Assembly (NCBI GenBank): GCA_963931925.1
Contig: OZ007571.1
Location: 34,722,233-34,786,232 of the forward strand
DNA: 64,000 nt
Direction of reading: 5' to 3'
Source of the DNA: Onchidella celtica
Taxonomy: Eukaryota; Mollusca; Gastropoda; Systellommatophora; Onchidiidae
Below, in pieces: positions 56,001-64,000 of the stretch. Position 1 is the first letter of the stretch, and each line of letters starts with the position of its first letter. A program made the translations under genes and the position numbers. The notes beneath the pieces are model-generated. The model was not told where the DNA came from. It searched no databases and saw nothing but the letters and a program-made list of their open reading frames with translations.

Positions 56001-59000
56001 TTTTTCAGTCAATACATTGTGTCTCTCTCATTTCATGAATATTAAATTAGCAAAAGTCTGGAATTAGACAAAAAGTGACCTCCGAGTAGCCCTACGACAT
56101 TCTTTTTAACTAACAAAGCATTAGAAGTTTTCCCAGTGTTTTACTATGGAATCATCCTGTTGCTTAATAAACACACAACACTGGCTGTAAAATTTCATCA
56201 ATATAATACCAACCCATTGTGCTTTCATACATCATACAAGTTTATTTGAATCCAAGTATTAATATACTTTTTTGTGCATCTGTTTGTATCCATAGCACAC
56301 CCCCAGCAGGAGAGGACGGATGTCAGTGTTACCTCACTGTCACAGCAGTCCCTTCTCTAGGGGAATGTCATGATTGTCAGATAAGATCTCATGGTGAGCA
56401 TTCTTCAGTCTTACATAGAGCGAATAAATGCTGTCCAGTGAGGAAATAACATGCCATACTCATCATGATTGTTGTGAGGTGCATAGCATTCATATTTTCA
56501 AACCGATGGGACATATTACTCTGTAGTATATAGGCAACCTACAATTATGGAATCTTTTCAGCATCAGTGCCGAAAGTGATACCATTATTATTTGTGTGAA
56601 AGTAGCTGAACAGTAATGCGTATAAAATTGCAAACAAACTAGTGTGGAACATTGAACATTATCAGCAATTGCTAGTTGGTCAGTGTAAGATTTATCCTAT
56701 GACATCCTGAGAAGAGAGCAACCCTTCTATTAGATTACTGCTGCAGAAACAGTTAATTCCATTGAGTAAACAGAAATGCAAGATGATTTTGTGTTGGACA
56801 AACCGAAAGAAATACATGTAAGATACAAGTCAAAGACTGCAAAATTTGGGTAACTGACTGAGTAAGAAACACAGTTAATATTAAATACTTTGTAAAAAGA
56901 GAATAAAGAGAATAGAATTTATCATCACTCTTTATTAATGCCATTTTGCCATTTCTGCAGAGGTCAGAATTTCATGGCTGCTGACAGGGAAAGAATTTTT
57001 TCATTGCATCAACATTGTTCAGTCTTTACTGTCGGTTCACAGTTGTGCCCCAAGTCCCATCCATACAGCAGTGCCTTCGTCACAGCTTCTGTGTGCACTC
57101 CAAGTTTGAGCTGGCTCCCCCATTCCCATTTTTTTCTCCACGAGTTCAGCTGCGTGTGGATGGAATAGCTGTTCTAAACACTGGTGATTCCATTGTAGCG
57201 ATACAAGTAAGAACACATGTGCATTTAATTGTGAAATTTATCATTGTCTGGACTGATCGGGCTGTGGCCTCCAGGTATCAGCATGGGAAGAATGGAGTTC
57301 ATTTGTATATAAATACTGTTAGCTTTTCAGAAATATTGTTGCATAAATTGAACAGAGCAGCTATTATGTAATTGAGATGTTACAGATGTCCTAGGGAATG
57401 TGTCACTGTAAGTGTGAAAACAAACATGGAATTCTACTGATAATATTGTAAGGTAAAATGTTTTTTGAAAATTTAATTTCACTTTATCAGTTCCAGGTTT
57501 TCACAAAAGGGTGATTTTATATTGAAAGCATAACTTACAGACTTATTAAGGATTAACTCAGGATTTGATGTAAAGCCTTTGTTTTCAATACTTGCAGGTT
57601 GATACTCAGCTTCCTCTGAATAGCTTTGACACGGAGGGTCGTTTAGCCATGGAGCAAGATGAGGTCCAGCCAAGGGCTGGTCTGGAAAAAGTTATATTAG
57701 GATCAGACTTGTCCATATTTGGCACAGTCAGTACTTACTTTACAGAGCAGGAGGAGGAACCAAATCAAGATCTCAGCCCTAAACATAGGAACAGTTCTGA
57801 TTCCCCTCTTCCCATGGAAGAAGAGGAGGAGAACTTCTATTCTGCAGACATATCAGAGCTCAGTGACACAGATCAGAGTGAATCAAAATCAACAAAGTCA
57901 AGCTGTGACAGATCTCGTCCTACTTGTGATAAATGTTTGCATGGAAACAATGGAAATAATACAAGATCTGGGTCAATTTGTGGTTGCTCATTAGTATCAA
58001 ATCACAGACCAGCTTTAAGGACAAAAAACTGTAGTAACGGCAACAACGAAACTGCCCCACCTGTTAAAATGGGATCCAGTCATTTTCTTGCTAGTCACGA
58101 ATGTCTTTCTCCTAAGTCTCCAAAGTCACCGAAAAGCTCAGGGTTTTCAGATTCTGCCAACAGAGTTGCACTTGTGTTTGGACAGTCAGTCAGTCAGGCC
58201 AACACCAGTCACAACTATAATGCTGTGACTAGTAATGTTGCTGTCATGACCGGCAGTCAGACTAGTGAACGGGTACCTGAGCTACCTTCGTTGTCCGAAA
58301 ATATAATGTCTCCTCCACCACCTGTTGTTCAAGTAAGTAGCTGTTAACCAAGTTCATCTTTATCACACAAGTAATTGAAATTAAATCCTTCACTCAGCAT
58401 TTTTTATATTCAGTACAAAACTGCTTTAGAAATTTGATAGAAAGTCACATCAAATTTGTGGAATATGCCACCAAATGATCGCAGGTGATTAAAACCGCAA
58501 ATTAAGAGCAGTTAGATGGATTGAAAATTTGTTCCTTACCTTTGAAAAATTCATATTGCTGGTATTCTTGTCACAACCATTTATGAAGAATGTGATTAAA
58601 TAAACTAGCAAAATGCCTAAATCGAACTTTTATATTGGCAGATATACTTGTGGATAGCTAGATTTTTACATGTCTTTTATCTCCAGTCTTTGAGGCACAA
58701 ACTTTATCATGAGATTCAATGTTATGTTCCTGTTATCAGGTACAGAGCCCCAGTCTTGAGATTGGTAGTAACAAAAGCCAAACAGATACTGAGGATATGT
58801 CATCAGTTCGCATGTCCTCCCAGAGATCTTTCTTTTCACCAAGCAGCAGTGCTGCATCAGACTGCCAGTCACAGAGTTCAGAGAGTGTTATTGTTCATAC
58901 CACTCACACTCGTACTGTCACATTCTCAGTGAGACGCTTCTCAACACATGATCAACAAGTTCAGGAAGAAGAGGAATCTCCTACACCAGCAGAAGGTAAA

Positions 59001-62000
59001 TAGCTTGTGTGAAAGGCCGAAGCACACCATGAGTAGACATTTATGGCAAAATATTTAGAAGAATTTTCTTTCACATTGTCATCAAACTTATCCAACAAAT
59101 ACATGGGTGCCAGACCTCCAGTACATACCAGATTTCCAGTTTCGCTATGTCTCAAAAAAATTTTTTCCGGTTTCGGGATGTGAAGAATTTTCAAAAAAAC
59201 AAAACAAACCTGGTTAATCAAAATAAGAAGGTGCAAGCTTGTGAGTTTTAGATATTGGCCTTATTTGCGCCTATTTTTAACATTCACCTTGTCCGAAGGT
59301 AACATAGGGCTACCGTCATGTTCTGGTTGATTCACAGTTTTAGATCAAGCGCTTCACATGCATCATCTGCGCTTCATCGCGCTGACAATATTGCGAACTT
59401 GAAAGTGAGCAAAGGGTCACAGGGTCGCGAGACGACGTACTGTGTCCGGTCAAGACCCTCTTGTTCCGCATCTTGTGTGAGTGAACGTAGCCTATCATGT
59501 GTTGTGCTGACTTCGTGTGTCAGGCCTACACCAGAAGTAATGCTTTAGATGCCTGCAGTGGTAGATCTGCTCAAACTTTTATTGTTGATTGACGGTGGAT
59601 GCTTTCGTTTGGAATGCCCAGTAGCTTCGTTCCGTGTGTATTTTGAACGTGGAATGTGTTGTGCGGACTGATTTGATGTTTTACTACTGTTAATGTGTTA
59701 TGCAAAAGCCTAGAATCTAGATCAAGGTCGAGCATGCCCCCTAGATGTGTACTGATACATGTTGTATGGCTATTAATAATTATTGTACATGTACTAGATC
59801 AACCCGATGATGGATGCTTTTAGTTTATAAAGGCTTGAAGGGGCCCGCCTCAGACTCTTCTAGTTCCCCGGCATCAGTATCATCGGCATAGCAGGATTTC
59901 TCTTCATTCAGTCCTATAAACAGTACTTATACATCAGTGTGAGTGAGGCCTATAGGTCTGACACTTTTACTTTTATTAAGGGCTGTCAGCAGTGCGAGTC
60001 AAGCAACGGCATACTGCGAAAGCCGCGTTTACATGTGTACACAAAGAAAACGTCAAAAATCCATTAAGTAATAATAATACATTACATTTGTATGGAGGAA
60101 GAGTTTGGGCTGTATAAAAATAACTCGTTCCCTCCACAGTGCTGACTGTGACACCGACCATGCACTGGTAGTCAGCAAAATCAAAATTTCGGCCAAGAAA
60201 ATATACAGATCAAAAGCCCCTTCAATCCCTAAGATCAATGTAACAGCAATCAGAGATGAATCAAATAGAAAGTCATTTGAAAAGTTATTTGCTGAAAGCA
60301 TGGATAATGTCACCCAATGTGACTCGGTAGATGAAACATGGAACACTCTCAGTTCAAAAATTCATGACTGTGCCATCAAGTCTTTTGGACAGCATAAAGT
60401 TTCAAACAACGACTGGGTAGCCCAGAACAGCGAAATTCTCCTACCTCTCATTGAGCAAAAGAAATCTGCTTTCAATGAGTATAACAAAAATTGCAATCAG
60501 AGTACAAAAACTTGTTTGAAAAATGCAAAAGCTAAACTTCAGCTGGAGGTAAGATGTTGCGCCAACAAATACTGGACAGACTTGTGTAACAGCATACAAG
60601 AGGCAAATGAAAAGGGAGATATGAAAACCGCCTTTAGTCAGATGAAAGTAGCTCTTGGGCCAATCATCACCAAAAGCGCCCCACTTAAGTCTGTAAATGG
60701 TGAACCCATCACAGATAAAAATGAACAACTGAATAGGTGGGTAGAGCATTACTCTCTGTTGTATTCAACTGAGAAAAATATTCCACCAGATTTTGAGGAA
60801 CACCTCCAAAAACTGCCAATAATGGCCGAACTTGACGCTGAACCTTCCTTAGTCGAGCTTTCCAATGCAATCGACCACCTGTCTGCTGGAAAAGCCACAG
60901 GAAGTGACAACATTCCTGCAGAGGTATTAAAAGACCTAAAAGGCCCACTATTACCACACCTGTATAATCTGTTACTGCAGTGTTGGAAAGAAGGCGTGAT
61001 ACCACATGATATGAGAGACGCCAAAATTGTCACACTTTACAAGAACAAAGGAGACAAAGGCGACTGCAACAACTATCGAGGCATATCCCTCCTCAGCATT
61101 ACTGGAAAGGCTTTTGCTCGCGTCATCCTCTGCCGCCTTCAACAACTGGCGGAAAAAGTCTTACCAGAAACACAATGTGGCTTTCGAAGCAAACGATCAA
61201 CTATTGACATGATATTTGCACTTCGGCAAATCCAAGAAAAATGTAAAGAACAAAACAGGCCGCTTATAACATGCTTTGTGGACCTAACAAAGGCTTTCGA
61301 CACCGTAAGCCGATCTGGCCTGTATGCAGTCCTTAAATCCATAGGCTGTCCACCAACATTGCTAAAACTTATTGCATCCTTCCACACTGACATGAGGGCA
61401 TGTGTCAACTTTGAGGGCTGCACATGCAATTCATTTGCTGTAAACAGCGGTGTGAAGCAGGGATGTGTTCTTGCTCCTACCTTATTTGGTATATATTTCG
61501 CAGCCCTACTCAAGAATGCCTTTGGTCAATGTTCAGGTGGAGTACTTATTAACACCAGAGTGGACGGCTCCATTTTTAATGTTGCCAGACTAAAAGCAAA
61601 ATCTCGTACAGAGCATATTATGTTACAAGAGCTCCTCTTCGCAGATGATGCTGCAATCGTGGCCCACGATGAAACCACGCTCCAGGCTCTCATCAATAGC
61701 CTTGCCAAAGCCTGTGACAAATTCATGCTAAAGATCAGTGTCTCAAAAACTGTAGTTTTGACACAAGGCTTGAGAAACCCCAACCCAATCATGCTGAATG
61801 GCTCTCCTCTGGAGCAAGTGGGAAAATTCTGCTACCTAGGCTCAACCATCAGTGGTAGCACAGACATAACAACTGAAATAAATGCCAGAATAGGAAAGGC
61901 GGCCACAGCTTTTGGCAAACTCTCAAAAAGGGTGTGGAACAATAGCAAGCTGACCATCAAAACAAAGGTACTCGTGTACCAAACTTGCGTCCTGAGCACC

Positions 62001-63744
62001 CTGCTGTATGGCTCAGAGACATGGACCACCTACTCCAAACATGAAAGATCCCTCAACTCCTTCCACCTGCGCTGCCTACGCAAAATTCTCAAGATCAAGT
62101 GGCAAGACAGGATCTCAAATATCGAAGTTCTGAGCCGAGCCAACATTCCATCAACTCAGGCTCTCCTAGGCAAAAAAAGACTGCGGTGGCTTGGACATCT
62201 CCACCGTATGGAAAATGATCGCATCCCCAGACAAATTCTCTACGGGGAACTTGCTACTGGCAACCGACCCAGAGGTAGGCCACATCTGCGATTCAAAGAC
62301 ACTTGCAAGGTCACGATGAAAGCATTCAACATCGACCCCAATGAATGGGAGAACCTTGCAAATGATCGAAGCAGATGGAGACAAAAATTGCGCAGTGGCA
62401 CGCTCGCAATAGACTTCAAGGCAAAAGAAACATACCTGACAAAACGACAGAGGCGGAATGAAAACACTCGCCAAAGTGAACCCAAAAGACTGACCTGCAA
62501 TCACTGCCATCGCACTCTCGGGTCAAACATTAGTAGAATAAGCCACGAGAGAAGCTGTCAGCCAAAGTGAAAGTGAATATTCTAGCTGCTAAGACCGTCT
62601 GTAAAGACGCTAAAGGCCATATATATACATTTGTATGGCGCATTTCCATTAACAATGCTCAGTGTGCTTACATGACTCCCCCCCCCATCATTCATGATGA
62701 ACTCTCTCTTTTTCTACCACCTATTGGAAACACTGTGAGAATAGATGATGTTTTAGTTTACATTTAAAATACATACATGTAGTTTTATTTCACTACTTGA
62801 TGGGTTTTTGATGTTTCCATTTCCACACACACAAAAACCCAGCTTAATGGTGTTGAATTGAACGGGAGACAACAGGATCTATTTTATTGGCTCAAGAGAC
62901 ACAAATATATATATATCATTAATAAACACGCACAAAAGTCATGGTTACATATTTTGTCTGTTGAGTGTTTGTGATAGGTTTTACAAACTTATTTGGAAAA
63001 TTTTTTCCACATTCAAATATAACTAGGAAATAATATTCATCTTGTAGAACAGAAACTGCTGTAGTCACACACATTATACATGAGCAATGAAAATTATGTG
63101 TGTGCACAAAATACCTAGTAACTGTGGTACATTATTGTGACATTTAAAGTGTTTTGTTATCTGATATTTGAACTTTGTCTTTATACAGCATTGGTGTGCG
63201 CGCTTTAAGTGTTATTTAGTTGGTAGGTCTGTTGTTTTATCACTGCGTTGCTTGGCACCTGCGACTTCAGGTTTGGCTGATTTGGCCAAAGTGATTTTCA
63301 GGTTTCAGGTGGCTCTGTTGCTTGCACCCATGCAAATATATATTTTGGAGGTCATGAGTCATGTTATAGTGACTTCCATAATAAATGACAATCACATGGG
63401 GGCAGGTCTGACATTTTTCAGTAATGCAAGAGCGAGAATAAAAGAGTTGTGAATTCTGAAAACAACTCACAATCAGTCAATTCTTTGCTTTGGTGATTAC
63501 CATATTAGCAAAACAGTGTTTGTTTCTGCTTCTTAATATCTTACATTATTTTTAAATAGAGAGTAATATGACATGATGGTAAAGGAACTAGGTAAAGAAA
63601 CAAGATTTTGAGTTTCCATTGGAAGTTTTTGTTTGTATTTCAGATGACTATGACTTAGCCTACAAGAGCATCCTACCTGTTCAAGTGGTGTGGAATACAA
63701 AGCCTCTCAACATTATCAGAACTGTCAGGAATGATATGTCATTA
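53047..63744 (+). CDS. DCAF15: DDB1- and CUL4-associated factor 15, nine exons, 3' end beyond the window
   Basis: DCAF15 is a substrate receptor of the CUL4-DDB1 ubiquitin ligase. It is best known as the target of aryl sulfonamide degraders in mammals. Exons: 53047-53085, 54286-54404, 55119-55263, 55688-55794, 56296-56393, 57043-57206, 57598-58332, 58740-58995 and 63644-63744. All are GT-AG and in phase, giving 588 codons so far. Family hallmarks are GYVFLGFSKSGQYVLSY, EVRLFGEES, AYCEWPED, a Cys-rich GECHDCQ, CLRHSFCVHSKFELAPPFPFF, VLNTGDSIVAIQ and, in the last exon, ILPVQVVWNTKPLNIIR. Exon 7 is a long acidic and Ser-rich linker. The remaining C-terminal domain lies to the right. Intron 8 (4.6 kb) holds a LINE. 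Confidence 0.94.
53397..53602. mobile_element. 206-bp hAT-like MITE (copy 2)
   Basis: TTTATTTG duplicated at 53389-53396 and 53603-53610 (8 bp). Ends GGAAGGAGTTCC...CTCGAGCGCCA and GGAGGAGTACC...CTCGAGCGCCA (inverse). The core (about 53470-53575) is the inverse complement of 10780-10890 with few changes, yet the terminal repeats of the two copies differ. In DCAF15 intron 1. Confidence 0.82.
54455..54760 (+). pseudogene. LINE reverse-transcriptase C-terminal fragment in DCAF15 intron 2
   Basis: Translation shows KLEAAEMWFIRRILRISW, RQLKFLGH and, after an in-frame TAA, GRKSRGRQRKNF. This is the usual C-terminal end of invertebrate LINE polyproteins. It is 5'-truncated and decayed. The open frame that joins it to DCAF15 exon 2 is accidental read-through of the intron. 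Confidence 0.8.
57598..58332 (+). CDS. DCAF15: DCAF15 exon 7: beta-strand end and long disordered linker
   Basis: This 735-base exon is open throughout in phase 0. It begins VDTQLPLNSFDTEGRLAMEQ and becomes acidic (EEEEENFYSADISELSD). It then contains a Cys-rich patch, CDKCLHGNNGNN followed by CGC, and SPKSPKSPKSSGFSDS. Vertebrate DCAF15 also has a long Pro/Ser-rich linker here that is poorly conserved. The Cys patch could bind metal, but I know no precedent. Confidence 0.85.
59025..59110 (+). repeat. Dispersed intronic repeat, copy 2 (left part)
   Basis: acatttatggcaaaatattt, agaagaattttctttc and cttatccaacaaatacatg match the left part of the repeat at 27515-27810. The right part of the same repeat appears near 63355-63560, at the other end of the same intron. 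Confidence 0.55.
60096..62625 (+). mobile_element. 5'-truncated LINE with 13-bp TSD
   Basis: The perfect duplication tacatttgtatgg is at 60083-60095 and 62626-62638. The body begins inside the endonuclease domain and runs to a short 3' UTR of 55 bp ending ggccatata. The two flanks rejoin to aataataatacat plus tacatttgtatggcgcattt, a form common in animal dispersed repeats, so the insertion split an older repeat. Same strand as DCAF15. Confidence 0.9.
60105..62570 (+). pseudogene. Reverse-transcriptase polyprotein, N-terminally truncated but open
   Basis: The frame is uninterrupted for about 820 codons, but has no ATG at its start and only the last endonuclease motif (SADCDTDHALV). The reverse transcriptase is complete: GSDNIPAEV, NNYRGISLLS, FVDLTKAFDT, GVKQGCVLAP, FADDAAIVAH and YLGSTISG. 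The C-terminal tail has RRLRWLGH and a C-x2-C-x12-H-x3-C zinc finger near the stop. That finger is absent from the LINE at 31810-35137, so the two elements are different families. It cannot retrotranspose itself without the endonuclease. The lack of stops suggests a recent insertion. Confidence 0.88.
62626..63643. other. Remainder of DCAF15 intron 8
   Basis: It starts with the second target duplication and the right half of an old repeat (to about 62680). A C run lies at 62678-62686 and a short ATATAT run near 62908. I see no gene. Confidence 0.5.
63355..63560 (+). repeat. Dispersed intronic repeat, copy 3 (right part)
   Basis: cttccata.taaatgacaat, cacatgggggcaggtctgac and gagttgtgaattctgaaaac match 27610-27810 in the same order. 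Ends shortly before DCAF15 exon 9. Confidence 0.65.
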
Positions 63745-63747
63745 GTA

Positions 63748-63923
63748 AGTTTGTTGTCTTGCTTATTTACAATTTCCATTGAGTTTCCTGATACAGTAGG
63801 ACCTGATTAGTGGGAAACATGACAAAGAGGGGTCATGAGTTTGTTGTCTTGCTTATTTACAATTTCCATTGAGTTTCCTGATACAGTAGGACCTGATTAG
63901 TGGGAAACATGACAAAGAGGGGT
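63748..63923 (+). repeat. Perfect 86-bp tandem duplication at the donor of DCAF15 exon 9
   Basis: 63748-63833 and 63838-63923 are identical (period 90 bp). The first copy begins within the gtaagt donor of exon 9. The second copy starts tgagtttg, so it does not duplicate the splice donor. Non-coding. Confidence 0.95.
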
Positions 63924-64000
63924 GCTTTTTCTGGTTACCAAGAATTTTCTGGAAATCAAGTGTTCTTAGTATTGGGAATTCGGAACTAATTTTCTGCCAC

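Noticed and set aside
56961..57042. Earlier acceptor for DCAF15 exon 6 (ctgcag at 56960)
   Set aside because: From the phase left by exon 5 it leads to a stop before the conserved CLRHSF block. The acceptor before 57043 keeps the frame.
1..64000. CRISPR arrays, operons, riboswitches, bacterial genes
   Set aside because: The gene structure is eukaryotic with spliced exons. No regularly spaced direct repeats with unique spacers were seen. No tRNA or rRNA sequence was recognised.

Overview
This is a eukaryotic, animal window. Genes are split into short exons with GT-AG introns, and the introns are packed with transposable elements. A gastropod-like mollusc is my inference, not a proof. It rests on frequent TAGATCTAG and ACATGTAC words, RTE-like endonuclease-reverse transcriptase elements of a type common in gastropods, and the general similarity of the two recognisable host proteins to their invertebrate orthologues.

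Host genes, left to right. (1) A minus-strand gene with its first six coding exons in 7347-1715. Its 3' part lies beyond the left edge. It encodes an acidic, repeat-containing N-terminal region followed by a compact domain that I tentatively relate to the DUF389 family. (2) STK11/LKB1 on the plus strand, nine coding exons from 10364 to 40367. The reading frame is intact (446 codons) with every kinase motif and a C-terminal CaaX-type Cys. It starts divergently about 3 kb from gene 1. (3) DCAF15 on the plus strand, nine exons from 53047 to 63744, running off the right edge. The 12.7 kb between STK11 and DCAF15 holds no gene I can recognise.

Mobile DNA. STK11 intron 1 (11.7 kb) carries a hAT-like MITE, a C/G-rich inverted-repeat element, a Harbinger-like element split by a solo LTR, a second solo LTR, degenerate tandem repeats and a TTAA-flanked element. 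Another TTAA element lies just after exon 2 and another after exon 7. The last STK11 intron (10.4 kb) is almost entirely one nested complex. A TTAA-flanked foldback element (30289-39951) with about 0.6 kb inverted arms was hit by two copies of a CAC-ended transposon in opposite orientations (A, 30505-35758; B, 36657-38697) and by a piggyBac-like MITE (35928-36609). Copy A was then hit by a full-length LINE (31810-35137). DCAF15 introns hold a second MITE of the 206-bp family, an old LINE fragment, and a 5'-truncated LINE with a 13-bp target duplication.

The most interesting object is the CAC-ended transposon family A/B. It encodes a protein with a RAG1-like LCRxCG zinc motif and a C-terminal H-x4-H...E-x(2-3)-E signature resembling RAG1/Transib/Chapaev transposases. 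Its four termini carry a CAC heptamer and a CACTTAGTT-like 9-mer separated by a long spacer (23 and 25 bp) at the gene's 5' side and a short one (13 and 14 bp) at its 3' side. This echoes the 12/23 arrangement of recombination signal sequences.
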